From Trachythela sp. YZ-2020 (lineage: Eukaryota > Cnidaria > Anthozoa > Malacalcyonacea > Clavulariidae): a stretch of DNA of 64,000 bases. The position numbers were made by a program, and so were the translations under genes. A model generated the notes under the pieces. It saw only the letters and a program-made list of their open reading frames with translations, was not told where the DNA came from and made no database searches. Shown in pieces: positions 46,201-56,563 of the stretch (positions are counted from its first letter, which is position 1; every line of letters begins with the position of its first letter). The stretch lies in assembly GCA_016169945.1 (NCBI GenBank), contig JADLSH010000170.1:248001-312000 (forward strand). The letters are read 5' to 3'.

Positions 46201-47069
46201 TTTCTGCAGGTACGTTTATTACGCATGTGTGATCTAAGTACTTTTTCTACTCTAAAAAAGTCAGTGTCTGCTTTATTGACTTTCTGAAGTTCCTGTTCAT
46301 AAAAAGTTCCTGCTAATTCTTCTCCATCGTAGTCAGCGATCTTGTACACAGGGGGTCGGCGATGCACGCGTTTGGTCACCATAAATACTTCTTCGGTTCA
46401 CTTTGCTTTACTGATCCATACTTGGTCGCCAATGTTAAACTTATACAGGATCGGTTTGATAAACTCTTTTCCGTAAAGTGTTTGCCATACAGTATCTTTG
46501 TTGTCTTTATTCACGTTAGCAGGAGTCATTCCAATACTTCGATGTCGGGAATTGTTATACGATCTGACCAATTTCTGAAGAATGTCAGTGTACTTTAAAG
46601 TATTGTTAGCTGTAAAATATTTCCACATCTTTCCTTTCGAATTCTGTTCCTTTATCCCTGTGAAACATTTTTGGGTGACATCCTTTCTTGATTATTTTAC
46701 CAAACGCTTGAACAAGCTTTCTCCTGTCTTGGTCTTAAGCAGCTCAACCCACGCATATTTACTGAGTACATCAATCACTGTTAAAATGTACTTATAGCCG
46801 CTATTTTGTTTACTGAATGAATCCATAATCACTAAGTCAGCCTCCCACTCATCTATTGATCCGACAATAACATGGTTCCGCTTGAACTGGTATCGGTCGG
46901 GTTTATGTAAAGTGTAAGTATCTTGCTTTTGCAACCACAAGCAAATTTTATTCCGAGATATCTGATATTTCCCGTCATTTTTCACGGCGCGATATATGGA
47001 ATCTACACCACCAAAACGTGCGGGGCTTTCTGGATTGTAATACAGTCGACTTAGGTATTTCTCTGCCAT
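46190..47069 (-). pseudogene. Polinton integrase (rve), catalytic Glu segment deleted
   Basis: Minus strand. The N-terminal zinc/dimer region ends in NPESPARFGGVDSIYRAVK. The catalytic core has the first Asp in EWEADLVIMDSFSKQN and YKYILTVIDVLSKYAWVELL. The second Asp (DKGTEF) is present in a shifted frame at about 46640. Directly after it comes MWKYFTANNTLKY, so the stretch that carries the third catalytic residue is gone. The C-terminal part continues through SYNNSRHRSIGMTPANVN and, after a stop at about 46395, a chromodomain-like FEQELQKV region (here YEQELQKVNKADTDFFRVEK). It would have inserted the element. Stops and the deletion make it dead. Confidence 0.85.
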
Positions 47070-47226
47070 CTATATCTGAAGCTTGTATTATAATATTGCC
47101 TCCACAACAAGCAGAAATACAACGTATCCTCCGAAATATATTTCGAAGAGATATTTGTGGTAAACCTTTACAACAACAACTCATCTTTTCCCCACTGAGG
47201 TCAGAACGAAATGAACCAAGCTATGA

Positions 47227-47588
47227 TCACAAACTGATATATAAAGCTATCAACGTAAGCGAGAGTGTTATTAAAATTGATTGTTTATTATTTTGTTTAT
47301 GCTTTGGAACACTGACAACTCAAAATACCTCAACAGATCTTCGGACATTTTGTCTAATAGATTCCTCGCTATCGCTGTGTAAAAATACGAAAGCTAAATA
47401 GGCGAAAATACGACCAAAATTTGTAACATTTATCTCTTCATAGAGTTGCTCATAATCACAAACAATCATTGAACGGTATAAATCTTCGTGTTGGTTCAGA
47501 ACTGTATTTATATGAAACGATAGGGTTTGTTTATCAATATCATCTAATTTCGTCTTAACTCATCATAAATTATATCTATGTTCTCCAT
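47227..47588 (-). pseudogene. BCL2-like apoptosis regulator in the composite element
   Basis: ATG at 47588-47586 starts a short reading that changes frame after about 14 codons, then stays open. HEDLYRSMIVCDYEQLYEEI precedes a BH1-like block, NVTNFGRIFAYLAF (47430-47389), similar to the NWGR-V-A-F core of BCL2 proteins. SEESIRQNVRRSVEVF follows, then TGA (47322-47320). In the same frame beyond that TGA is a hydrophobic segment, SILITLSLTLIALYISL, before the next stop (47229-47227), just where a BCL2 tail anchor would be. BCL2 family members control mitochondrial apoptosis. Identification rests on one motif and topology. It sits between the integrase and GRF genes. Confidence 0.5.
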
Positions 47589-47759
47589 TTCACCGTTTCG
47601 CCACAAAGGTTAAAAGGCAAGTGAGACATACATGTTATTGCATCTCAATAATATGTAAATTTGTGGATCGTTTTATAATGATTTAGCAACGCATATAGCA
47701 ACGAAAAAGCACACAACACAGACAACATATTTATTGTCACATATATAAATACAGCTAAA

Positions 47760-48221
47760 AGATGTCTATTTCATCAAGTTCACTTGTTAAAGCATTAACA
47801 GATTTAAGAAATGTATATTCCGTGTATCCCTCTTTAGTGTTAGATTTAGTACTATTAAATGTCTCTCCTGTTTCTTCAATCTTGTACCGGTATTGTAGTG
47901 GATTACTGAAAAGTTTGATGCCAGTATTGTATTGATCACACGAGGTTCTTGCTTCTTCCATTCGAAGGAACCACAAGTGTCTTCTTTGGGGCAGCAGTAA
48001 AATAGACGGTTTTGGTTGGGTCCATCTTTCTTGACTTTTCGTTCACAGCATACCATTCCATTGCAGGGATTTTCTCGTTCAGAACACACAAAGTATGGTC
48101 GTCCATAGTTTTGCTTCATCTTGTCTTTAACTGTACGTAACTTTTTTGATGTGTAGGGCACACAGAATGTTGAACCATTACCAAGAGCATCTATCTTACT
48201 AAGGACACTCCTTAATGCCAT
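47760..48221 (-). pseudogene. GRF zinc-finger protein (element accessory)
   Basis: The best start is ATG 48221-48219, just outside MITE B; a longer frame reaches into the MITE and is probably spurious. There are two Cys clusters in tandem: GRPYFVCSERENPCNG and CCERKVKKDGPNQNRLFYCC followed by PKEDTCGSFEW. The second is a GRF-type zinc finger (GPN...R-FY-C...C-F-W), a single-stranded nucleic acid binding module. The frame shifts at about 47975 and the end is readable in another frame (QYRYKIEETGETFNSTKSN). Likely an element DNA-metabolism accessory gene. Confidence 0.6.
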
Positions 48222-48246
48222 GGTTAATGCCGTGTTATTACGTTCT

Positions 48247-49168
48247 TTAACTCTTTCTACACGGCACCGTCGAATATCAACCACCAAAGGATGATGACTT
48301 TGAGCGTTTGTATCTTTGGCGCCCCTTACCCAAAACGGACGAAAATACTACCGATCGATTCAGCAAACACACCTGTTCTTGGCTAATGCCAAACAAATCG
48401 CTGAACACGTTGTTTTACAGATCTCCGTCAGTTTTAACACCTTTGTAATCTGATATTTATTATTATCGTAAACTAATTATATATTCAGTACTTTGGTCGA
48501 TTATAACTTCTGTTTTAAACACCGTGTGATCTTCGCTAATACACCGTTTTATAGAGCTTTAAAAACAGTACATACTGACCAACTTGCAAAGAAACACAAT
48601 AAAAATTGACAAAGTTACGGCGAAATTTGAAATGTAGCGTACGGGTCAAACCGGAATTTCAGACAAAAACAACCTTTTTAAGTGGCCGGAATGAATTCCC
48701 CAGGGTACAATACCCTATATAAGATCTTTTTGTCGGGACTGAAGCGCTTGGGCAAACCATATATAGTCAAACTACGGCAAGCGCGTGGATGCTGGAAAAT
48801 TCCCGATATAAAAAAAAATCAAAATAAATATTTCTAGACTTTACAGCCGAAAGAAACAGATAAAAAGCCAAATTTCGACCATTAGAAGTCTGTGGATATA
48901 ATAAACATATGAAAAGATATTAAAGATTGTTTGAGTTGAACTGAAGTATGACTGGAGGTATGTTTGGGATTAAACTTTTAGTATTTTTGATTCTGTAATG
49001 TTTAGTCGGAAAAATAGCCCACTGTTAAAAAGCTTATTTTGTAAGGATTCCAATGGTGTTAATTTCATTGCCAGGGGGTAAATATTTTGCGAAGGAGATC
49101 GTACTCAAAGTGCTCTTGCGACAACTTGCGACAACATAATTAAAATGCGACCGACCAGAAAGAGTTAA
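48247..49168. mobile_element. TTAA-flanked MITE, copy B
   Basis: Left end TTAA-CTCTTTCTACACGGCACC, right end GACCGACCAGAAAGAG-TTAA. It aligns in inverted orientation with copy A (45279-46028) but is longer by about 170 bp. It lies directly upstream of the GRF gene. No open frame. Confidence 0.85.
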
Positions 49169-49319
49169 TTCCACCCAAAAGACAGTTACTTAGTGGTAGA
49201 TGATGTATACACTGCACCAGACTATTCAACCAACAATCGTTTCTCATTTCCTAAACTTCTTATCTTTTGAGTCGCTTTCAGAAGTATATCCTCTTTTACG
49301 CTTAATAGCACTTTTATCA

Positions 49320-49425
49320 TTAAACTTATTTACTTCATGTCCCAGATCATCCGTGTCTTGTTTGTACATCCATGCAATCAGTTATTGGTTTTCTGTTCTC
49401 GATGTAGTGCATTACTTAATCGCTT
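49320..49425 (-). pseudogene. Decayed copy of the lysine-rich accessory gene end
   Basis: The DNA at 49345-49420 matches 29575-29650 in the same orientation (for example TCTTGTTTGTACA and GTTTTCTGTTCTC, TGCATTACTT) but no longer keeps a frame. It abuts the inner end of the right satellite arm. Confidence 0.6.
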
Positions 49426-49439
49426 AATCCCCAGAACAA

Positions 49440-51765
49440 GTTTAACATCATTAGAAAGGGTAGAAAATTCTACATAACATGAATGAATAAACAAAATATC
49501 CTATAGAATAGGTAATGAGAATGTCAGAGTTGTATATACAGACGCAGTTTGCGTCAAATGTCAACGGGAAATCTCAGGTTACACACTCACATTCAAAGAG
49601 TGCGAGAAGACATAAGTAATTTGGTCCCCAGAACAAGTTTAACATCGTTAGAAAGGGTAGAAAATTCTACATAATATAAGTGAATAAACAAAATAACCTA
49701 TAGAATACGTAATGAGAAAATCAGAGTTATACATAGACATGCCCGGTATTTGCGTCAAATCTCAATTGAAAATCTCACGTTACACACTCGCGTTCAAAGA
49801 GCGAAAAAACATATAAGTTATTTGGTCCCCAGGACAAGTTTGACATCGTTAGAAAGGGCATAAAATTCTACATAATATACGTGACTAAAAGAAATATCGT
49901 ATAGAATAGGTAATGAGAAAATCAGAGTTATATATATAGACACGCGTATATTTGGGTCAAATCTCAATTGAAAATCTCACCTTACACACTCCCAATCAAA
50001 GAGCGAAAAAACATATAAGTCATTTGGTCCCCAGAACAAGTTTAACATCGTTAGAAAGGGTAGAAAATTCTACATAACATAAGTGAATAAACAAAATATC
50101 CTATAGAATAGGTAATGAGAATGTCAGAGTTATACATAGACACACGCAGTATTTGCGTCAAATCTCAATTGAAAATCTCACGTTATACACTCACATTCAA
50201 AGAGCGAAAAAACATATAAGTCATTTGTTCCCAGTGACAAGTTTAACATCGTTAGAAAGGGCATAACATTCTATGTGATATAAGTGACTAAAAAAGTATC
50301 CTATAGAATAGGTAATGAGAAAATCAGAGTTGTATATACAGACGCGGTTTGCGTCAAATGTCAACGGAAAATCTCTGGTTACACACTCGCATTAAAAGAG
50401 CGATAAGGCATTTGGTCCCCAGAACAAGTTTAACACCGTTAGAAAGGGCATAAAATTCTACATAATATAAGTGACTAAAAAAGTATCCTATAGAATACGT
50501 AATGAGAAAATCAGAGTTGTATATACAGACGCGATTTGCGTCAAATGTCAACGGAAAATCTCAGGTTTCACACTCACATTCAAAGAGCGAAAAAACATAT
50601 AAGTCACTTGGTCCCCAGGACAAGTTTAACATCGTTAGAAAGGGCATAAAATTATACATAATATAAGTGACTAAAAAATATATCCTATAGAATAGGTAAT
50701 GAGAAAATCAGAGTTGCATATACAGACGCGATTTGCATCAAATATCAACGGAAAATCTTACACACTCACATTCAAAGAGACATATAAGTCATTTGGTCCG
50801 CAGAACAAGTTTAACATCGTTAGAAAGGGTAGAAAATTCTACATAACGTAAGTGAATAAACAAAATATCCTATAGAATAGGTAATGAGAATGTCAGAGTT
50901 ATATACATAGTAATGAGAAATTTTTTTATATGGTCTTGCTATGCGTATAAATCTGCATGTGAATAGCTCATGTTACACATTGTCATTGACATTCAAATGG
51001 CAAAACGCATTTAAATTGTTTGGTCTCCAGAACAAATTTGGGGTCATTCAAAAGAGAATAAAATTCTACACAATATATGTGAAAATGGAAATATCATACA
51101 CATTGGTAATGCAGGTCCATAGCTGCGGGGTCCCCAGGGGGGGGCAAGGCCCCCCTAGCGGAAAATTGTGCCCCCCCTAGCACAAATAACAGTAAAGTAA
51201 ATTTGTTATATATTTAATTTGAAAAAGTTATATAAACTTTTAACTATTAAGTAATATTAAGTAATACATTACTAACGCAATACTACGTGATGTCAGGAAA
51301 AAAATTTAATTAATTAATCATTTAAGTACAACTGATGATGGAAATGATAAATTTAAGCAGAATTTAACATCGTACTTTTCTACGATGTAATGAGCAAATG
51401 AGAGCTACATATTGTCACACTGTTGGGTAATTTTCCTGTTTGTTATATACTAATTCAATCTCGTTGGTAAAGATGGATTTTTTAATTAATGATTTGTTTG
51501 TAAAATGGCTTATTGTTAAAATCATTGTTATTTTCTGTAATCGTTTCTGTCTGTATTGTCTAAATTACTTGATACATTAAGTAGTGTCCAATATATGCTC
51601 CAAATTTATATACTTTTATACAAGAACTAAGCATTTTTAAGCTCAATGCATTTCAAATGATGGGAAATAGTGCGCTCACCACATGTGGCCATTATCTGCC
51701 AATTTAATCTCTTGATGATTGACGTGCAAATGTCATGATGAATGTTGTGACAGTTTCACATTAGT
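49440..51765 (-). repeat. Right inverted arm with ~200-bp satellite
   Basis: Inverted counterpart of the left arm. CCTATAGAATAGG-type landmarks occur near 49500, 49698, 49901, 50100, 50299, 50488, 50686 and 50866, i.e. units of about 180-203 bp. The outer 380 bp (51385-51765) match the left end closely. At about 51105-51380 is a segment with GC-rich CCCCAGGGGGGGGCAAGG and no match to the left arm. Confidence 0.85.
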
Positions 51766-51774
51766 TGTCCAGTT
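51766..51774 (+). repeat. 9-bp direct repeat, right of composite element
   Basis: TGTCCAGTT, identical to 23935-23943. Confidence 0.75.
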
Positions 51775-51787
51775 TGCATCTAAAACC

Positions 51788-51952
51788 TACGGTGGCCCAT
51801 AAGTACAAACACGCATACAAATTCAAATACACGCATACAAATTCAAATACAGGCATACAAATTCAAACACAGGCATACAAATTCAAACACAGGCATACAA
51901 ATTCAAATACACAAATACAAAACCAATACACGCATACAAAACTCAAACGTTA
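51788..51952 (+). repeat. Terminal inverted repeat with minisatellite, left (IS3EU-like 2)
   Basis: A 23-bp terminal segment, then about seven 20-bp units GCATACAAATTCAAAYACA, ending at CTCAAACGTTAGAA. Confidence 0.9.
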
Positions 51953-52062
51953 GAATAGTTGAAAAAATAGCAATTTACGTCACCTTCCCATTGGTAATGA
52001 ACAAAATGGTACATGCCAAGGAAAGTATAGCTGTATATTTCGTTCTATCACTGCTTTTATGA

Positions 52063-53172
52063 ATGGAGGATATTATCAGAGACTATTTTAAGAAAAACTA
52101 CACATATAAAACCATTTTACAGTTATTAGAAAAATACCATGCAATTAAAATATCGAGAAGCACTTTATTGAACAAGCTTGAGGAGTATGGCCTGCAACGA
52201 CGAGGAAATACGATTGACAGAGACCACGTAAGAAGATGTATTCTTGAAGAGCTAGATGGAAGTGGTAAAATGTTGGGCTATAGAGCCGTGGAGAAGATTG
52301 CAATCAAAACATGGCTTGCAAATTCCTCGTTCGGTAGTTCAAATCACTCTTCGAGAAGTGGACCCAGAAGGATCGAGATTAAGGAGGGCTAACCGTCTTC
52401 ATAGAAGAAGCCAATGCTGACGGGCCAATGCTGACGGATATACGATAAACTTAAGCCATGTGGTTTTGCAATCCATGGCTGTATAGACGGATTTAGTGGG
52501 AAGATAATGTGGCTTAACATTGTACGGTCAAATAACGATCCTCAAGTAGTAGGTAGGCTTTTTTCTAACTGCGTAACTAATTTCCAATTCCGTCCAACAA
52601 TTCTAAGAACAGACTTGGGAACAGAAAATGGAATTATTGCGTCAGCTCAGTGCCTTTTGCACAGAAACCACCCGGACACCCATTGCAATGTCAATGCACA
52701 TCGATATGGGTGATTGAATCGCACAGCAATCAGCGAATCGAGGCATGGTGGGCTATGCTACGTCGATCATGGTCCTCCTGGTGGATAAATTTCTTTAAAG
52801 ACTTGATAGCCAGAGGAGTGTTGGACACAAGCAACACACTTCATCTTGAGTGTCTTTGGTTCTGCTTTAGTCCAGTCCTAAAAAATGGACTCGAAGAAAT
52901 GAAGGACTTGTGGAACTGTCATTATGTACGCAAATCCCGGAATCCCTAATCAGCTTTATCTTCTACCAGAAACAGTTGGAGCAGAAGATTTCAAGAAAGA
53001 GTATGATGGCTGTGATCCCATCGAGATTGAGGATTCCGTTAATGTATCAACAGAAAATTATTCGACATACCAGGAGTACTTTTCGTATAGTGCTGGTGTG
53101 TTAGGAATAAGACAGATGCAAACCTGGAGGGATGCTTTAACAGCATATGAAAGACTACTAGAAGCAGCTTAA
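52063..53172 (+). pseudogene. IS3EU-like integrase (DDE transposase), frameshifted
   Basis: ATG 52063. An N-terminal helix-turn-helix (TYKTILQLLEKYHAIKISRS, LEEYGLQRRG) is followed by CILEELDGSGKMLGYRAV. After a frame change at about 52285 the linker (HGLQIPRSVVQITLREVDPE) is in another frame. The catalytic core has a first Asp region NADGY (about 52430), then GCIDGFSGKIMWLNIV. The second Asp is in RTDLGTENGI and the Glu in NQRIEAWWAMLR. The C-terminal part (WNCHYVRKSRN, GIPNQLYLLPE) runs to 53172. A 14-bp direct duplication (GCCAATGCTGACGG) at about 52411-52436 and at least three frame changes disable it. The core D, D and E residues are all still encoded. Confidence 0.75.
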
Positions 53173-53174
53173 AC

Positions 53175-53430
53175 ACTGATACAAACAAGCCCAACATGTA
53201 GTATATTTACAACTAGGATAACATATATATGTATCTTTTTAAACTAAATATCTCTAAAGTAGTTAAATTGTTTTCTACTATGTGATATGGTACTATAAAC
53301 AATGTCAAATACCAATCCTAATGGTCTGTATAAACATTCGGAAAAAAGTTTAAACAATATCAAATGACCATGCATTCTTTTCTCTGAGGATGGATGAGAA
53401 CTCCTCGACCAGCTCATTGTAGTATTGGTA
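53175..53430. other. Spacer between integrase end and LINE tail
   Basis: AT-rich, no motif; presumably the 3' region of the integrase gene. Confidence 0.4.
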
Positions 53431-53578
53431 TTTTGAATTGAATTGAATTGAATTTTATTACAAAATCTGAATGGCAGCTAAGAGCTGAATTGTACAGAGT
53501 TGATATTTAAATTACATGATAAAAACTAATACATATAGTAATATATACGGTATATTAAAACTAAAATTTATATTACAA

Positions 53579-56563
53579 TTAAAATGAATCATTATATGAT
53601 ACGATACTAGAAGGAATAAAACTTTTACTAAATCTTGTAGTCTTACAATTAATTAAGTTAATATGCTGATCGTTACGTAGATTGTAAGTACGTAAGTCCT
53701 CGCGTTTATTAGGGATGAGTTCATTCAACTTATTTTCCGGGTTGAGAAGTTTCTTAAAATAGGATTTACATAAATTATTTCGTCTTTGAGAGAGCAAGGA
53801 TATTTCATAAACTTCCAAGGCTTTGCGGTATGACAGGTCAGGACATATTATTCGTAGGGCTCGCTTCTGAATTCTTTCGATTTCTTCCTTTAAGTAGTCA
53901 GGGGAGTTTAAGTTCCAAACCTGGCATGCATATTCAAGCACAGGTCGTATACATGTGGTATAAACTTGAATTAGAGAACTCCCTCCAAGACCGCTGCGTT
54001 TAAGCACTCGGAGAAAAAAAAGTCTCTTTGATGCCTTGTATACTATGTGTTCAACATGTAAGTTCCAACTAAGATCAGAAGAAAAGTACAGACCAAGAAC
54101 CTTTGCTGATAAAACTGGGGACATACAGTGATCTTTAATAAACAATGGTCGAAGATTAGGACGTCCTTAGCGAACGAGATAATTAGCTCTTTGCATTTAG
54201 AACGATTAAGCATCATATCATTTTCCGTGCACCATTGATCGATATTATTAATAACGGATTGCAGGTTACTTTGACAACCTTTACCGATTGTTTCTGAGAG
54301 ACTAGTGTCGTCAACATATTTCCATCTATCTTTGTGGTTAATAGCCAAATCGTTGACCATGATGAGAAAAAGTAATGGGCCAAGGATTGTACCTTGCGGG
54401 ACGCCTCCATTTACCAAGGACCAATCAGAGAACGAAGAACCCAATTTCACCCTCTGTCTTCTTTGCATCAGGAAATCAATAACCCAGTTTATTAAGGATT
54501 TATCAATATTTAGTAATTGCATCTTTTTATCAGGATTTTGTGGTTGATTCTGTCGAATGCTTTACTAAAGTCAAGCAGAAAAACACGAACAGTCTCGCCA
54601 TTGCCGTCTGTGTTAGAATACCAACAGTGGAACATGCTAATTAATGCGTCTATCGTAGAAGAGCCTTTTAACGATCCAAATTGCTTTGGGTCCAACTGAG
54701 ACTTAATGGTATCCATAATCCATTGAAATGGAAATGATTCAAGAACTTTTGAGAGCGTGGCGGTCAGAGATATAGGTCGCAGGTCTGAAGATATATCCGT
54801 GACCGGGGATGTCTTAGGGACGGGAACGACATTTGCATCTTTCCACTGCGTTGGAACTTGTGCTTGTTTAATGGAGGCATTAAAAATCATTGTCACAGGT
54901 TCTGAAATCTCCATTGAAAAATTATTGAGAATCCAATTTGGCAGAGAGTCTGGACCAGGAGCTTTATTCGATTTAACTGCTTTTAAACGCGATTCGACAT
55001 CAACAACGGAGATAGGGTACAAAACGGTAGGTTCTTCCACAGATAATTTATCAGTAATTAAAAACCCGTTATTAACAGCGAGTGCTAAGTCTCGTCCCTG
55101 CAAGATAGTTCCATTCACCTCTGCAGAATGGAAGGCAGGCTTTAAAGAAAAGCCAGCTAGGTTTTTAATAGCACTCCACCATTTCCTTGGCTTTGAATTT
55201 TTTAAATGATTCACTTGAGACTCGAAGTATTTAGACTTTGCCTGTTTCACGACGTGAATTACTTTATTTCGCAATTTGTTGTATTCAATTGTATTTCCCA
55301 AGGCAAAGGCCTTTTGTCTTTGGGAGATGAGAAGTTTGATTTCAGGAGTAATCCACGCTTTGTCTCTACAGTGAAGTTTAACAGCTTTTTGGGGAAAAAT
55401 TGTGTCCAAACCCATGAGAATAATGTCATAAAACAGGTCACACATTTTTTGACAATCGGGTAGCTGCGAAAGTACATTCCAGTTAAGATCCAAAAGAAAT
55501 CGACCAAATGCCTGCATATTTGATTGCTTCCGCTTTCTGACCCAGACTTTGGTAATGGTATTTGGGCGCTGATCGTTACTAACCGGGTGTAACAGGACTG
55601 ACATGTGATCCGATTGTCCAATAGCAGGGAGTATTTCCGGGTCATTGTAACAACGTTTCATATTAGTAAATATTAAATCTAAAGTTGCATTCCACGGGTA
55701 GGTTTCTTTACAATTTGTTTAAGTGACGTGTTTCTACAAAGGCGTTTGGAGTCGAACTGGTTAAAGTCACCCATAACAATTACACCTGCTGTTGGGTAAG
55801 ATGCTAAAATTTTGTCCAATGAGGTTATGAGGTGGTCATACAGTTCGTTATTATCGGCCTGTGGTGGATGGTATACAAGTCCAACAACTATGCAGGAATA
55901 TTCCCGTGGAAGTCGATAGGGTCGAAGTTTTAGCCACAGACTCTCGTGATCCGGACAACATAGGTCTGGAAGAGGCATGAATGGGATATTTGATTTTACG
56001 AATGCACAAACTCCACCCCCACGTTGACCAGAGCGATCTTTTCTAACCAGGTTAAAATCATGGATATTTATACTGCTATCCGGGATGCTAGGATTCAGCC
56101 ATGTCTCTGTAATTCCCGCAAAATCTATGCCATTTCTTTGGACGACTACATCAAGATCGTCTACTTTATTGGATATGGATCGTACATTGGAAAGAAAAAA
56201 TTTGGGAAGGGTAGACACCAGGCCTTGAGATGGTGAGATTTCTATATCTGAGCTAGACATTGTCATGGAATTGCTAACTTGAGTATGTATTAAATTAGGT
56301 AGTGGCGCGGCTTGTAATGGGTTTTCTAATGTAACGTTGATCAGGTTATGCGGATTACTTCTCAGTTTAGCACCAGTAATCTGTTCACGGATTCGACCAG
56401 ATACCACCTTGATCGGGTAAATGGTCGGAGAACCTTCGGTTAGAAAAACTGTGTCAGTTTTTGTCGACCATGCATATGGACAAAGTCTAAGTACTTTTCC
56501 CATTCTAAACTTTGTGTTAGTCTCTCGGATCGTAGTGGGGGATGGTGATTGGTCTGGTACCAT
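53579..56563 (-). pseudogene. LINE ORF2: APE endonuclease and reverse transcriptase
   Basis: Endonuclease motifs: SNVRSISNKVDDLD, GITETWLNPS, VIVMGDFNQF and GQSDHMSVLL. RT motifs: PGPDSLPNWIL, LRPISLTATLSKVLE, LLDFSKAFDRINH (motif A), GGVPQGTILGPLLFLIMVND and WKYVDDTSLSE (catalytic YVDD). The C-terminal domain ends in CIRPVLEYACQVWN and IERIQKRALRII. Frame changes at about 55675, 54520 (in an A run) and 54150 split it into four pieces. ORF2 overlaps ORF1 by 124 nt in a different frame. The protein would nick target DNA and copy the element RNA. Confidence 0.9.

Larger units (their letters stand above)
23944..51765. mobile_element. 27.8-kb composite Polinton-like element with long satellite arms
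   Basis: The ends ACTACTGTGAAACTGTC (left) and the complement of ACTAATGTGAAACTGTC (right) start long inverted arms that flank a Polinton/Maverick-type gene set. On the plus strand these are DNA polymerase B, ATPase and two small proteins. On the minus strand they are protease, major capsid, small basic protein, minor capsid and integrase. After subtracting nested insertions (Penelope-like 1.2 kb, IS3EU-like 3.7 kb, two MITEs 0.75 and 0.92 kb) about 21 kb remain, within the usual Polinton size. The flanking duplication appears to be 9 bp, whereas Polintons usually make 5-6 bp and start with AG. The arms could therefore belong to another element type hit by a Polinton, or the match may be partly chance. 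Polymerase and integrase carry deletions in catalytic regions, so it is inactive. Confidence 0.75.

Noticed and set aside
47018..47401. 127-codon plus-strand frame
   Set aside because: Opposite strand to the integrase start and BCL2-like gene; no motif, so treated as a shadow.
45279..49168. A single 3.9-kb transposon with long inverted repeats around the integrase
   Set aside because: Each inverted arm has its own complete TTAA and end motif on both sides, so two separate MITE insertions explain it better.
49500..50900. Possible CRISPR-like array because of regular spacing
   Set aside because: The repeated unit is the whole ~200 bp, not a short repeat with unique spacers, and the context is eukaryotic.
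51105..51380. GC-rich segment CCCCAGGGGGGGGCAAGG in the right arm as a separate hAT-like element
   Set aside because: It is absent from the left arm, so probably inserted, but no matching ends or duplication could be seen.
51765..51953. Plus-strand frame of His/Lys/Tyr/Asn repeats (and its mirror at 61071-61328)
   Set aside because: These are the minisatellite units of the IS3EU-like terminal repeats read in an open frame, not genes.
54757..55209. 150-codon plus-strand frame
   Set aside because: Antisense of LINE ORF2; the sense strand carries clear reverse transcriptase motifs.
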